Positions 26,107 to 38,924 of a DNA stretch of 64,000 nt are shown one piece after another. The DNA comes from Bilabrum cf. latius (Eukaryota; Bigyra: Bicosoecida; Bigyra; Bicosoecida): the NCBI GenBank assembly GCA_965178125.1, contig OZ237741.1:682001-746000 (forward strand), in the 5' to 3' direction. Each line of letters starts with the position of its first letter. Positions within the stretch are counted from its first letter, which is position 1. The notes under the pieces were generated by a model that saw only the letters and a program-made list of their open reading frames with translations, did not search any database and was not told where the DNA came from. The position numbers and the translations under genes were made by a program.

Positions 26107-29100
26107 ATGCAGGAAAATGTGCCGTTTGCGGGTGGTGAATCGGCTGAAGTGGTCCTTGGGAGTACCCGAGCAAGTGCGTTGCCTTCCTAGCTACATGGCA
26201 TTTCGCCAGCTCCAGGAGGCATCGGATTTGTAGCGGTGATAGACAGTGATACAACGGTATATCATACAAAGCTTGAAGCGGCTCTTGCGTACGATGATGC
26301 AGTTCTGGCACAGCGAGGTGAGCTGGGTGCTGCCCGCTCAATCGCTGATGACGGCGTCGTTGCAAACGGGGCACTCCGGCGAGTCCATCGCCTACAAAAG
26401 CTTAATTTTGCATCAATTTCTGTTCGTGCGCGGGCTGTAAATGCTGTGTGCAACATAAAACAGCTGCGGCAAGCGAAAACAGTGCTTGCATCCCAAGGCC
26501 CGTACCCTTCCGAGTTTGGAGCGAAATCAGGAGATGTGGATGCACCGAGTAGCGCTCAGTAGAACAATGAATTGTTGTCATCTTCTAACGGTTCGGCTGC
26601 AGCTGAAGAAAAGGCGACAAGTGCTTCTCCAAAAGTGCCGTAGCGGTTTGGAGCTTTGGCGATCGGCATTTCAAGGCGCAAATCAAGCAAGGAGCCTGCA
26701 AAATAGGACTATTCGCTTTCTCTTGAGAATGACCCCGTTACGAACGTGAAGGTCAAGTTCGATCCGGCCTCTGGGCAAGGCAGCTTCGTGATTCGGGCCG
26801 CGCCCGCCGGAGCAGGATTGCAAGCTTTCGGGCTTCCGCTCCGCAGTGGGCCCATCGATGCAGCTGTGTAGAGGGAGCAAACAGGAAAACTTATGAAAGA
26901 AAAGCTCCCTGCCCCTGGCAGCGAGCCGCGAGTGGCCTACGACTCCAGCACCCTCCTGCCAGTCGTGCGCGCTGGTCCCGTGGACATTGTGGTGGGAGCG
27001 AGCAAGGGGCCAGACACGGAGCAGCAGAGGTATGCAGAGGCATACCGTGGCGACCAAGGTGTCATGGATGCGTTGAGGGCCGCGCAAGCGGATCATCCAG
27101 AGGCTGCATCCGGCAGTGCTGCGCCTCCACCCGACGACCGTGGGCTGGTCATGGTCATGACTGAGACCGAGACCAAGCAGCACCATGCCGCCAGGAATGG
27201 CCTGGGAGGCGCGTCGGGCGCAGCAGCAATGCAAGACGACAGCGATGACGACGACGTCAGCTCAAGCAGGCCCACGAGCAGAGGAAGGGGCAGAGGAAGG
27301 GGCAGAGGGAGGGGCCGGGGCCGGGGCCGGGGCCGGGGCCGGGGTCGGGGTCGGGGTCGGGGCAAAGGGAGGGGTCGGGGCCGTGCCAAACGGGGTGCGG
27401 AAGAGGAAGAGCCCGAGGGCCACACCATTGATCTTCGAGGATCCAGCAGCGACAGCGATGAGGACGAAGATGACGCAAGCAGCGGGAATTCCGGCTCGTC
27501 AGGGTGGGGAGGCGGCGGTGCGACCACCACGCCGTCCAAGCGGGGCAGGGGTAGGGGCAGGGGCAGGGGCAGAGGACGTGGGAGGGGTAGGGGTCGCGGT
27601 AGGGGCAGAGGGAGTGGAAAGAGCCACCGCTTGGCGTCTCAGACGACAGAGCTCATGGCATCCTCTTCATCCACCGACATGGATGGCAACCCCGATGCAC
27701 GCTCGGGACAGTTCCGGTCTCACGGTGAGCTGAGCGCATACTTAGACCAGCAGAGCGCGTTGCTGCAACTCGGCAATCTCGCAAGGAGCTTCGTCCATAA
27801 CCGGGCCGCAGATGGCGGCGCCGCATCCTCGGCTGGGGAAGCTGCGGCCACCCCGCACCCCTCGGCCGTCGGGCAGCTCGGTGCCCAAATCGACCAGGCC
27901 GCCATGGCCCCGACCGGCTTCCATCCTATCCCTCGCCGCGTCACATCAACGGGGTCTCGGGGAAATCGCAGGCCCAGCGTGGACGATCAGGACGATGCGA
28001 TCATGAACGCCGCCACAGGCACCGGGTGGATCGTCGGCGTGCGCGCCCGCGGCCTGACGGACTCTCGTAAGCGCGGCCCTCCATGGAACGAGCAGGCGAT
28101 AGGCTCGCACGCCTATCCGGGCCAATCGCAGCCAAAGCGATTGAGGGTGGATGCACGGCCAGCCACGCAGAGCGGCACCGGGCCAGCTCGTGTGTCCGAA
28201 GTGCCGGCAGCCAGCATGGCACAGGTGCAGACTGGACGAGCGCAACCAGTTGGCATGACCTCTGTTGTGGCTCAGGCCGCAGCAAACTCAAGCCACAGCT
28301 CCACTGCTGCAGATGCCAACCGATTCCTTCAGCTGGCAGCCTTCGCTCAATCTGCGCCCACGAGCCAGCCCCCCAAAGCCGAGGGGCTGCTGCGGACGAG
28401 CCCGGCCACCAGCTCGAAGAGCCAAGCTACTAGCTCGAAGGGCCAGGCCGCCGGCACTAGCCATGCCTGCACAAGCTCTGGCCGCCCAATACGATCAACA
28501 GCTGCACGTGCCCTGCGTGCAAAGAAGGTCTAGGCAGTCAGGGCGGCGGCCATGGCGCAGAGCTAGTTGGGAGCCATGCGCGCGCAGTGGTCCACAGGGG
28601 CGAGGCAGAGCACGCATGGCAAGTTGACCGGATCCAAGCGGAGCTCAAAGCGGCGCGACGGCGGCATGCCCAACGATGTGTATGTGTACATGAAGCTGAA
28701 GACGCTGACGGCTGTGCAGCTCATGGGCTACAAGTCCGCAGAGGGCGACAGGGAGGCGAGCAAGAATCGTAAGAACTACAAGGATCTGCCCAAGAGCGAG
28801 TACTGTGGAGTATATCCGACGCCTCGCGGTATCTGGACTGGAAGGTACCGCAACCGGTCGTGCGGCGTGTTCTACAAGGAAGAGGCAGCGGCACTGGGCC
28901 GGGATGTCCTGCTCGTGTGCATGCAGCACCGGCTGGGCGTGCTCCCGAAAGCGGATCAACTCAATTTTCCAGAGCAGTACGCGGACATTTGCAAGGCTCT
29001 ATAGAGCTGCAGTTGCGTGTATGCCTCGCTGTAGCCCGTGGACATGACCGCTGGCGCTGATGCCACAACGTTTGCCGACCACGCTGCGATGATGCAACTT

Positions 29101-31062
29101 GACATGATGCCGGCCGATGCGCGGAAGCGCGGGCCCAAGTCCATCGCTGCAATTCGCCAGTTCCTGCACGCTCAGCAGGATGCAGAGTCATCCGCGCTGC
29201 AGGGCCTCATGCGTATCGCAGCCCAACAAGCTGCCCACGCCATGGAGACTTCCGCAGCGAGCGAGCTAGCGCATGAGTCGGCTGCTGCTCCTAACGGCGA
29301 AGCTGTGGTCGATCGCCGCTTGCATGGACGCGGCCGTGGACGTGGTCGCGGCCGTGGCAAGGGCAGGGGCAGGGGTAGGGGCAGAGGCAGAGGCAGAGGC
29401 CGACTGCTGCGTGGCGCATCCACCAAATAGCGGAAAGTAGACGCAGATGCTGGCCAGACGTCTGGTCGAGGCATCGGTCAGGCTCATACCCCGGCAGGCT
29501 ATGGCCGTAATGGGCTTAGCAAGGTGCTTAATCTCTCTGGCAGCAGCAGCGCCTCCGATGGCTTCCAGCTGTTCGGCACTGAGGGCAAAGGCAGCAGGCT
29601 GGAAGTTGCTGCCACCCCGGCCAGCCAGATGATCCAGCAGATGAACCAGGTATCCACCGGCAAGCTCAAGACCCCTGCAGGCAGCCAGTCTCCTGGTGCA
29701 GGGTACCCTTAGAGTGCCATGCTTGAGGGCTCCAGTGATGCGCAAGGGGCTGTTCTGGAGGATACAGGTGGTCAGGACGCATGGGAGCCGCAAGTGCGCA
29801 TGCACAGTAACGTGTACGTACCACCTGAGGGTGTGTCAGCTGCCACGCAGTCGAGATTCCTGCGGCGCATAGTCGCAGCGCAAACCCCCAGGGGTGCGGC
29901 TGCCAATGCGCTCAAGTCGCCCATGCCGAGCATCGTGTCCCGAGGCCAGGCGTCGGCACAGCCAAGAAGGCTCAGGTCTGCTTCCAGGCCTCGGCAAGAC
30001 TCAGTGGACGACCCGACGTCGAGGTCCGGTCGGGTTTCCCCTGATTCTCTCGCAGACGCCTCTGCAGCTGCTCGTCAAGCCATGATGTCGCCGGAAATGC
30101 AGCTCCGCAACATGATGGTGTCCCCACCTCTGCGCGGTCAAGCTCCGCCAGAGTCTCGTCAGCTAGCACGGCACAAAGGTAGCGCAAAGCTGCAGTCGGC
30201 TGCCATGTCGAGCGCGCAAGATGACCATCTGGCCATTGGATCCCGGCGCCAGCAGGGTCTAGCAGATCTGGTCGCAGCAGTGGTCGCGTCACGTTCATCG
30301 TAGCTCGGCCCGCCGCAGCAAGGCGACCATCCCATCTCGCGGATCTTCAGCCCGGCTCATCACACGTCTGGGTCGAATGGGATGGATGCCCATGGTTCGA
30401 AACAGCCTAACTCTGACAGCGTGGAGCATGTGATGTCGTCGTCATCCTCCTCGTCTTCGTCTTCGTCCAACCAGTGGATGCCTCAGCTTGCGAACCTTTC
30501 CAGTGGCTCGCCTCTCGCTATGAATTCGGCCCAGCGGGCACATGCTAAGGCCCATGTCGCTGAATCGGCTCCAGCTGCCAGGAGGCTACCTCCGTCTCAG
30601 CGTGGCACCACCAGCGCAAGCCGAGCACCGCTACTCAGCGACGATGGACAGCCCCCGCGGGCTCCGCCGTGCAGCCCCACAAGCCGGATCTCGAGCCAGG
30701 GCCGCGTGCCATCAGGTGCCCTCGGTCATCCTCTTGGCAGCCTTGGTGCCCTGGGTGCCAGCAGCATGGGCTCGCCGTCCAAATATCACTTGTCGGACAG
30801 CGTGGCAAGGGAGGTGCAGCTGGTAACTAGCGCCTTCCAAGAGGACACTGACGAGCCCATGCTGAGTCCAGGAGCCCTTGGACGTGGAGGAGATGGACAC
30901 TTGCTTGCTGCAGATAGTGTTGGCGAGGACGAAAATGGTTCTCCCAAGGCGGGACCTATGCCGGTTGTTCATGGGAGGCAGACCCTGTCGCCGCTGCGCG
31001 GTCATGAGATCCAGGCGTACAGCCCTGCTAGATCGGAGGCTCACGGTGCTGAGGGGGTGTGA
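26107..31062 (+). CDS. Large AP2-like domain protein with RG-repeat tracts
   Basis: One 1,651-residue frame starts at ATG 26107 (in-frame TGA upstream at 26059) and ends in TGA. Near the N-terminus an AP2/ERF-like domain reads PS-TAG-LHGISPAPGGIGFVAV, then TKLEAALAYDDAVL and KLNF; the TAG falls where AP2 domains usually have Lys, Arg, Gln or Ser before Tyr-Arg-Gly-Val. A second AP2-like domain (around residues 895-955) reads SEYCGVYPTPRGIWTGRY, EEAAALGRDVLL and LNFPEQY. Between and after these are three Arg-Gly tracts (27286-27400, 27541-27618, 29325-29400), acidic stretches and long Ser/Gln/Ala-rich disorder. AP2 domains bind DNA and RG tracts typically bind RNA, so a nuclear regulator is likely. 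About a dozen TAGs are in frame. Confidence 0.7.
27286..27400 (+). repeat. Arg-Gly repeat tract 1
   Basis: Low-complexity ggccgggg/ggaagggg hexamer-like repeats encode alternating Arg and Gly within the AP2-like gene. The third codon position varies, suggesting selection on the peptide rather than a recent slippage product. Confidence 0.85.
27541..27618 (+). repeat. Arg-Gly repeat tract 2
   Basis: A second run of alternating Arg-Gly codons (aggggc/aggggt units) within the AP2-like gene, followed by SGKSHRLASQ. Confidence 0.85.
29325..29400 (+). repeat. Arg-Gly repeat tract 3
   Basis: A third alternating Arg-Gly run (ggacgtggtcgc, then aggggcaggggt units) near the C-terminal half of the AP2-like gene. 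Confidence 0.85.
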
Positions 31063-31179
31063 CTATTTTGCCCTGGCTTGTATTTCTAGTTTTACGGTAT
31101 ATCCTATGGATGCTTGTAGAGATAGTGTGTTTTAAGGACGATATGTAGATTACTGGGCATAGGCTGGCTTTCTGATGCA

Positions 31180-34100
31180 TCAGCTCACTTGCGGAAGTGC
31201 AGAGTGGCCGCCACTCTCGCCATCGTCAGCTCCCCAGTCTCCGTGGATGAACTCTTCAGCTTTGACCGCACCCACCAGCTTGTCCAAAACGGCTCTCACC
31301 TGCGGGTCTGCCTTTGCTGCCTGTTGCAGAGCTGCAACCTGCCGGCGCAACCCGTCCACCCTCCCTGCAGAAACTCGTAGCTACCTCTCAAGGGCCTCCG
31401 CATTCGGTACCAGGGTAGCTGTGGAGGGAAGCACTCTTCTGTGCCGCGGACCCTTGGTCGCAGCACCAGCAGTGGGAGCTGACCCCATCCGCTGAGCCTA
31501 CGTCGAAGCCCTGCGAGCGCTGGAGGGCGGCACTGGCCGGGCGCTCCCGTCTCCGCCTGCAGACCGCTTGCCTTCCGCACCACCATCCACATCGCCATCA
31601 GCTTCCAGTAGGGTGTTGCCCGCATCCATCCCAATGCCCATCGAAGTGGCAGCAGGCCCAGCTCGCACGGCAATCGCAAGCCTCTTCTTTGCTCCATCCG
31701 CTGCCTGCCCCCCCGTGATGCCGAACCTTGCCATGGTACGCGCACGCCCGGACTTCTCCAATCGGTTCTTGCGGCGCACCACGGGTTGTCCAGGAACAGC
31801 GGCTGCCGAAGCAGCACGGGCGGTATCGTTGCCCTTCCCTTCTCCAGCAGCGGCGCTGGCTCCTGTCTCGCGGAGAGGAGGCAGTCCGGGCGGCATCGTG
31901 CCGCCGGCACCGGCTCCCGAGCTAGCGGCTGCAGTGAGCAGCTTGTGCTCACGCCGAAGCGCATTTACCTCTTTAGTAAGCACAGTATTTTCTCGCATGA
32001 GCTTCTGCCTGTCTCCCCGATGCATGGCAGCATCTTTGGCAAGCTTTCTGCGACCAGCCCTGACAGACCTCTCAAGGAAATCTCGCTTGCGACTGTGCTA
32101 GACCTACAGTGCAACAGGGTCATCATCGCCCGCCACTGCTGACACGTCCTTGTCCCCGTGGATGTGCCTTCGGTAAAACACAGTCGCGGCAGTCCGCAGG
32201 CCTTTCTTGTCGTCAACCCGCTTGCCCACCTCGAACAGCTCCCGCTGCAGATCAGCCAGCTCCTTCTGCCGCTTCTCCGTCTCCACAGCAACCCGTTCCA
32301 AACTAGTATCGAGGCCCTGGGTCTTGAGTCTCTGCTCAGAGATCATGAGCGACAGCGCTGCGTTGGCCTTCTGGTACTGCAGCAGCTCAAGCTCCATGTC
32401 CTTAAGCTGCGAGCGCATGTCCCTAATCTCGCGCTAGCGGGGAGCGATCTGCCTCTGCAGCTCCTGGATCTTATAGTTGAGCACGAACTTGAACTTGTCC
32501 AGCTCCTGGTTCTTCTTTCGCAGGTCATCGATCCTCGAGTCCTTCTCCAAGATGGTCTCGTCCCGCTCGCGGATCTCCTTCTGATATCCGGCCACGTCCT
32601 TCCGCAGCGTCACCACGGCGTCCTGCAGGCCCCTGTTGGTCTCAACCAGTCGCTTGATGGCCTCGGCTTGCTTGGCCTTAGTCTGAAGCAGCTTGCTCTG
32701 GGACGTCTTAAGGAGTGTATTCGCGCCAACAAGCTGGTGCGTCTTTTTCTGCTCACCTGCCAGCTGCTTCTCGTAGCCAAGCCGCAGCCTGTCTAGCGAC
32801 CTGTCCGCCTTGTGCTCGATCGTGTCCATCTGGCCCCGCACCTTTGTCTTGAGCTCGCGGTTCTCGCGCACGAGTTCTGCAGTCCTTTCGTGCTCCATGC
32901 GCAGCTCTGCCTCGAACCTGTCGGTCAGCTCGTCCAGGTGCCTGCCGTGCTTGCCAGTGAGCTCGTCGGTCTCGGCCGCCCACCTTGCATCACGCTCGTC
33001 CCTCTGCCTGGTCAGGTCATCGTAGCGCTCCACCTCCGCTGCTAGCTTGGCCTTGTACGACCTCTCCAGCTCCTCGAGCTCGCCCGCCTGCTCTTTCTCA
33101 AGCTCCTCCGTCTGCTTGTCGAATCGCTCCTCCATGGCCTCCTTCTCCCCGCGGAGGGCCTCGAGCCGCCTGCGCTCCACCTTGACCTCATCTTCGTACT
33201 TTTCCTGGTACCTCTGCATCTTCTGCTTGTTCTGCACGTCGCGGTTGGCCAGGTTGTAGTTGTTCTGTAGGGTAACTTCCGCCACGCTGGCCTTGAGCCT
33301 CTCTCGCTGCGCCCTGGATCCCTCGAGTGCAGACTTGGTCACAAGGATCTCGTCAGCCCAGCCGAGGCGGCGCTCCCGCTCCAAGAATGCCTGCGACAGG
33401 AGACGTAGCTGCTTGCTGACGTTAAGGACCAAGGCCGGCAGGCGCCCACCGGACCGCATCTCGGAGCCAGGCACGTGCACAGTCAGTGCCATCTCGTCGG
33501 CGGCACCGCCCAATGCTGCCGCTCCACCACCCACTCTGCTACCACCCACGGCGCTCGATGGCACTGAGCCAGCCGGTCGCACGATCGCGATGGACCCGTC
33601 GGCCGCGGCAGATACGACTAGGTGTCCATCGCTGGAGACTGCAATCCGAGTCACGGGGGCCGAGTGGCAAGGTAGGTCCTGGTAGGCGTGCGTGGAAGAA
33701 CCTTTTGGGAAGGGAGCAGGGTACACGCGCACGCTGCCCAGCCTGCCAGTGGAGCTCACTCCAGCCACGACAGCCTCTCCATGAGGAAAGCACGCGACCT
33801 GGCCGAGTACCACAGCCTCTGATCGCGGAGCCGTGATGCTTGATGCAATGATTCCAGTCTCGCCGGATCCGTCGCCCGCAGCCCCTACGCCACTAGACGC
33901 ACCAGTCGCTGCCGCAGAACCCGTCACCGACAGTCCGCCATCCATGCCGGGAGGAGGCTGCAGTCCCTAGGCCCTTCCTGCCCCGCGCGATCCCAGCCTC
34001 GAACCCCCCCTTGATCCGGCCCTGGACGAGCCTCGCTCCCCCCCTGCGGCAGCGACCGGAGAGGCAAAGTCCAGCTTCAAGAAGGGGGACTTCTGCGGGT

Positions 34101-35877
34101 CCCTCAGGTTGGTGCCTACCACGTACACCTCCGAGCCGTCAGGAACGCTGCTGCAGGATACCCCCGTGAGGGCACACTCGGGGACCTCGGTCCGGTTAGC
34201 CAGCCGCCTCTCAAGCACTTCCCACCTCGCGACCACCTGGTCCCTGCCGGCGCTGACCAGGAATCGGTCATCAGGCGACCAGGCCAGCGCAAGCACTTTG
34301 TCGGTGTGGCCCCGAAGGGTTGCCACAGGGGCTGCCGTGTACGTGTCATAGACCTGCACAGCGGCACCATTGGCACATGCCATGTACTGCCCGCCGTGCG
34401 AAAACTTGACTGCGACGCACTTCCTGACAGGGAAGTCCTTAACCGGCTTGATGTCTTCCATCAGCACGTTGAGCAGCTGCAGGCCACTCTCAAAGCCGAC
34501 CGCTACGTGAAATCCGCTGGGATGCAGTGCAATGCCGTGGACCTCCTCGGAGAACCGCTTGACTAGCTCCACAGTGGGCCTGGCATCCGCTTGCAGCCCG
34601 CTTTCAGGCCCAGTGTACTGCAGGTGGGACCACACACGCACCGTGCGGTCTGCGCCCGCCGTCACAAATATCGGCTTGCGTTCGCATAGGTCCAGCCCCA
34701 CCACAGCGCGCTCCCCCGATGCCCCGGGTCCATGCAGGGGCGTGAGAAGGGGTGCAAACACGATGTCATCCGCCTTGTGGAGCTCGTAGTTGGCCAGGCG
34801 AAAGACGTACCCCTGCCCGCTGCTCATCACAAACGCGACCTCCTCCTCGTTCGCCTGCACGCTCATGCTCACCACCCGCTGCGCATCTCCAGGCACGCTG
34901 AACTCCGCCTTGAGTCGGAAGAAGTGCCTCGCGTCGTCGCTCTTCTCATAGATCAAGAGGCGGCCCCCGTCCGCCCCAGCCACGAATCCCTTGGAGAACG
35001 GGACCAGGCAATCGATGGGGCGGCCGTCCGCGGGGGCAGTGTCCAGAGCTTTCTTGAACTCCACTCCTTCCAGCACCCACAGCTCTCCGCGGGCGGTACC
35101 AACGATAAGCCGGTCCTCTGGCAGCCAGCAGTGCGACAAAAAGTTGGCTGGCTCCTGCTTGAGGTTCAGCAGCAACGGGCGAAGCACGTCATCTACCAGC
35201 CTGTACATGCGAAGGTTACCATCTCCCGCAGCAAGGATGATGGAAGGATCGTCTGGATGGGCTGCGACCCCGTGCAGGGGGCGCCCTTGCTGGGACAGGT
35301 TGCCAGTGGCAGCCAGCACCTTGCCCTTCTCAACTGACACGTAGTTCAGCCGCCAGCCAGGGGCTGATGAAAGCACTACCAAGTATTTGCCATCGCACGT
35401 GTAACACATTGCATGCACCTGTGAGCTACCAATGTCTGTGTCTCGCAACACTACCCTCTGCCTGCGACGCCCGCTCCAGTCGTGGACCGTGATGGTTGGG
35501 TGGCTCTCTCGATGGGTCTCGGCCCAGGCAGTGTAGCGCTTGGACGGTGAGACTGCAAGTGCATCAACGCCTCTGGAGAGCGGCGATGCGTGGACTATTC
35601 GCTGCGACTTGCTAGTGGCATCAGCGTCCATCCGGACAATCGTGTGGCCCGCAACGAATACTACATCGCTTTCGTCCAGATACTGTACTCCGCCGCGAAC
35701 ATCAGCTTTTAAACCAAATACATATCTGCGAACACAAGATCAATCACAGGTAGTGGTGCAAAGCAGAGTTGAGAAATACATTGTGTTGTTGTGTACATGA
35801 AGTGGGTTTGCGTGCTTTGTCTCGTTTCCCTGACAACGATCAAACGAACGCAAATTTCCTCACGATGCACGGAGCAT
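31180..35877 (-). CDS. CFAP57: CFAP57 (WDR65), cilia and flagella associated protein
   Basis: Coding segments are a 14-nt first exon (35877-35864) and 35725-31180; the 138-nt intron has donor GTGAGG and acceptor CGCAG. The joined start reads MLRASYVFGLKADVRGG, matching the conserved CFAP57 N-terminus. WD40 propellers occupy about the first half (AVKFSHGGQYMACANGAAVQ, GHTDKVLALAWSPDDRFLVS). A long coiled coil follows, with the family's LNYKIQELQRQIAPR and FLERSVRAGRRKL, AAMHRGDRQKLMREN, EVNALRREHKLL segments. The protein is about 1,519 residues. CFAP57 is an axonemal protein linked to inner dynein arm assembly, so the organism makes motile cilia. In-frame TAGs include IAPR-TAG-RDI (homologues have Glu, Asp or similar) and VAL-TAG-V-TAG-HSRKRDFLER, aligned with human DLQQEYARQREHLER; the first TAG matches Gln. 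The stop is TGA at 31180-31182. Confidence 0.92.
35726..35863 (-). other. Intron after a 14-nt first coding exon of CFAP57
   Basis: GTGAGG donor and TTCGCAG acceptor, phase 2. It joins ATG CTC CGT GCA TC to A TAT GTA TTT GGT, giving the expected N-terminus. Confidence 0.75.
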
Positions 35878-36014
35878 GATCCGGCGACCGCTATCCGATG
35901 AGGGATAATTGCTGGAATTTCACACCAGAGTGCCGTTGAGGAAATTCTTGATTTCAAGAGCACACCCTACAAAATCGCCGACTGACGGAGAATACAACTG
36001 GTATCAGCGGCTCC

Positions 36015-38069
36015 ATGTCGCAAGAAAGCGAAGTGAGCATACCTTCTGCATTAATGTATTGTATTTATGTAAGATCTCCATGTCAGTTTCATTGTTCTAG
36101 CTTTTACCGGTCAACGGCGCAGACTACCAGGCTGATGCTGTCGGGCTGGACCATGCTGGCTGAAAGCTGCCCAGTAAAAGGATGCCTTGCCCCCTTGTTT
36201 AACAACAAGCGCACCGGAGAGCTGCGTTGTACCAAATGCGATGGATCATTTGAGCGGCAGGCCGGCCGTATCACCGTAAAGTACGTTAAAAATCCCCCGA
36301 AGGGTGCAGTGGTGCCTCGAACGGAGCTGCAGCAGATGGCGAGTCTAGGCGCTCAGCCAGGCACGCCAGTGTAGGCATCGGCTGCTGAAACCCCGGGCCT
36401 GCCGAGCTCTGCACCTAGCTCCACCACACCAGCCGAGACTAGCCGTCCTCGGCGGAGCCGCACGGACCAGGCCAGCGCCGACATCGGCCCGTACTTGATC
36501 AGGGGATGGCGCATGCTCTCCAAAACCTGCGATTCCTGTGGCGCTCCCTTGATGCAGGAACGGCCATCGGATGGCAACAGGGAGTCTATGCCCGTGTGGT
36601 GCGTGTTCTCGCAGTGCGAAGCCTACGGCGTGGTCGGCGAGTCGCAGGTGAGGCAGGCTCCAGTGGAACCCCCAGCGGGGTCAGCAGCACCACGTGCCTC
36701 GCAGCAAATGGCTGGACCGGGCGCACAGAATTGGGGCGACGCGCTGGACCAGCTGCGAGAAGGGGTCCGTCGGGACGAGGCAGGTGGCCCACGTGCCCGC
36801 ACCCTCCTGCAAGAGGGGGCTGCTGGGGCCGAGCACCAGGTGTGGCGGGTGCCGGGGTCTCAGCGCAGCGGTGCAGCCGCGGGGGGAAGCGGCGGCGGGT
36901 TCGGATCGGGCAGTAGAGCGGCGTCTATGCCAATGGCAACCTCGATGGACGAGCCAGTGAGTGAGAGCAAGCAGGCGACGCCGCCCAGAGCCGCCACGGG
37001 AGGCGCCGGCTCTTCGAATGCTCGGATCAGAGGTAGCGTGCAGCACAGCCGCACGACGGACGAGCTGATGGCAATGGCGATGGGCATTAGCGGCTCTGGC
37101 TCTGGCTTGGGATTTGCTTCCACCAGCGGCAGCAGCGGAGTGGGGGCAGACGAAAGGAAGGAAGCAGACGCGCAGGAGCAGGAGCCAGGGCTGGGTGATG
37201 CCATCGAAGCTGTGCGGTAGGCGGCCGCGCGGGCGGAGCAGGCGCGACCGGGGCGTGCCGCGTCAAGCGGGGCTAGGGCAGCAAGCGGGGGCAGCCAGGG
37301 GGGCAGCGGCAGCGGCAGGAGGATCGCAGGGGCCCAGGTGCTGGCAGCCCCTGCCGACTGGGCCTCGATGAGCCCCGAGGAGCTGCAGGCTTTCGCGGCG
37401 AGGGCGGCGGGGGCGGCGCAATCGGCGCGGGCTGCCGCGTCTGACGAGAGCACCGCGGCTGCGCGTGGTAGCATCCCGGCGGCCTCGGGAGCTGGCCGAG
37501 GTGATGCTGGGTCTGGGGCGAGCCGGCCTCGGGCCGCCGAGGTTGAGACCAGGGCGCTGCCCAGGAACGAGGCTGAGGAGGACAGGGAGGCGCTGGAGCT
37601 TGCGGCGGCCATGCGGCAGCTGAGGGCCAGCGCGGGTGCAGGCGGGTCTGACGGAGGCGCTGGTGCTGACCCCCGGCGGGTGATCGAGGCGAGAGGTCCC
37701 CGGATCCTGACTGCCCCGTCCGGGTGGGCCTCGATGAGTCCCGAGGAGCTCAGGAGGACCGCATTGGAGGGGGGTGCCGCGAGCGGGAAGGACGAGGGCA
37801 GCAGGAGCAGCAGTGCCGATGCGGCAGTGTCCGCCAGGGGCGCGTCGTCAGCCAACTCGACCTCTGGTTCCGCCGCCGTACCACCAAGCGGTGCCTCTGC
37901 CGCTGGCAGCAACCCGGCCATCGCTGCTCTTGAGAGGGCAGCTGCGCAAGCTGCGCAGGCGGCCGCGGAAGCAGCTGGTAGGCAAGACTGGGAAGCCATG
38001 GGTAAGGCCTCGGCAGCTGCACAGCAGGCCTCCGCTGCCCTCAAAGCGATGAAGGAGTCTATGCAGTGA
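36015..38069 (+). CDS. Protein with two ZNRD2-type (Auto_anti-p27) zinc ribbons
   Basis: An 18-nt first exon (36015-36032, MSQESE, donor GTGAGC) joins exon 36123-38069 (acceptor GCGCAG, phase 0), ending in TGA. Two copies of the ZNRD2/SSSCA1 zinc ribbon are visible. The first is LMLSGWTMLAESCPVKGC followed by LRCTKCDGSFER; the second is YLIRGWRMLSKTCDSCGAPL followed by a Cys-x7-Cys-like pair (PVWCVFSQC). Human ZNRD2 carries one such ribbon. The rest is low-complexity Gly/Ala/Ser with two similar PxxWASMSPEEL motifs (near 37356 and 37716), then an Ala-rich helix ending KAMKESMQ. In-frame TAGs occur at 36372-36374 and 37218-37220. Cellular role is not well defined for this family. Confidence 0.75.
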
Positions 38070-38683
38070 CGTTTTGGATTGCCGTGCCTCCTTTGCCCCC
38101 GTGATTTGGGCGCAGGCCACGAGCTTGTTGCACGTCCTCTTGTCTCACTACACACCCTTCTCGGTGGTCGATACGAAAGCCCGCTTTAAAATATGTGATT
38201 TCAATCAGCCAGAAGAGGAAACATGGAGCTGATTGGGCCGCCAATTGCTGGCAGGTTCCCAAAGTTCTCATCAGCTCCCTCCCTCAAGACACTATACAGC
38301 ATCCGCCTTGCGACGCTGGTGTTGTCCAAGGGTTATCAGCTTTCCTATCATTTGCAAGTGGCTCATCGGCCGCCTCAACCTCTTCCACCAGTCTGCGAAG
38401 CAAAGGAGGGCCGGTAGGACCACAAGCTAAACGACGGTACGATCGGGGGCCAGCCAACCCGCAATGACTGGAGATAATAATGCTGGCCACGAAAACTAGA
38501 CCACTAGTCATGCTTCATGGACAATATCAGCGTCTACGAACTGAGTCGTGCCGCGGCTGCATCCAAGTCCTTCCATCATTCACTGGCCAGTCCAACTCGG
38601 CAACGAAAACGATGTGATATCATCGTATGTATCAACCAAATTGTTGAAATCGCATGCGGCACGACTTGATACTGACATAAGAC
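38070..38683. other. Intergenic, no gene seen
   Basis: The stretch contains only short frames without protein-like composition on either strand. It holds the 3' side of the ZNRD2-like gene and, on the other strand, the 3' side of the possible small gene at 38684. Confidence 0.4.
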
Positions 38684-38788
38684 TCACTTCTTGCATGCAT
38701 CACCTGTCGGCATAGCCTTTTCCAGCGTCTTCAATTCCTCTTCGAGGCGCTTCTTCTCCTTCTGCGCCTTCTTCAGCTAACTATCCAT
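38684..38788 (-). CDS. Possible short coiled-coil exon or gene
   Basis: From ATG 38788 to TGA 38684-38686 the minus strand reads MDSQLKKAQKEKKRLEEEL and on to GDACKK, with TAG as Gln at codon 4. The charged helical composition looks coding. An upstream segment (…GKYSAIVTLLIKLE, ending at 38811) could be a preceding exon, but the implied intron (38777-38810) would be only 34 nt. It is therefore either a tiny gene or the last exon of one. No family was recognised. Confidence 0.3.
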
Positions 38789-38924
38789 GGTGACACACCT
38801 AACTTTGTACCTCCAGCTTGATCAAGAGCGTCACAATCGCGGAGTATTTGCCAAGTATCCGGCGAAATAATGTGCACGTTACCAAAAACACTAAATGCAG
38901 ACGACGTTCTCACGATTGCAGCGA

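Noticed and set aside
36033-36122. Unspliced N-terminus of the ZNRD2-like protein with a Cys/Ser-rich stretch
   Set aside because: A GTGAGC donor and a GCGCAG acceptor of matching phase remove it cleanly; the retained sequence has no domain character.
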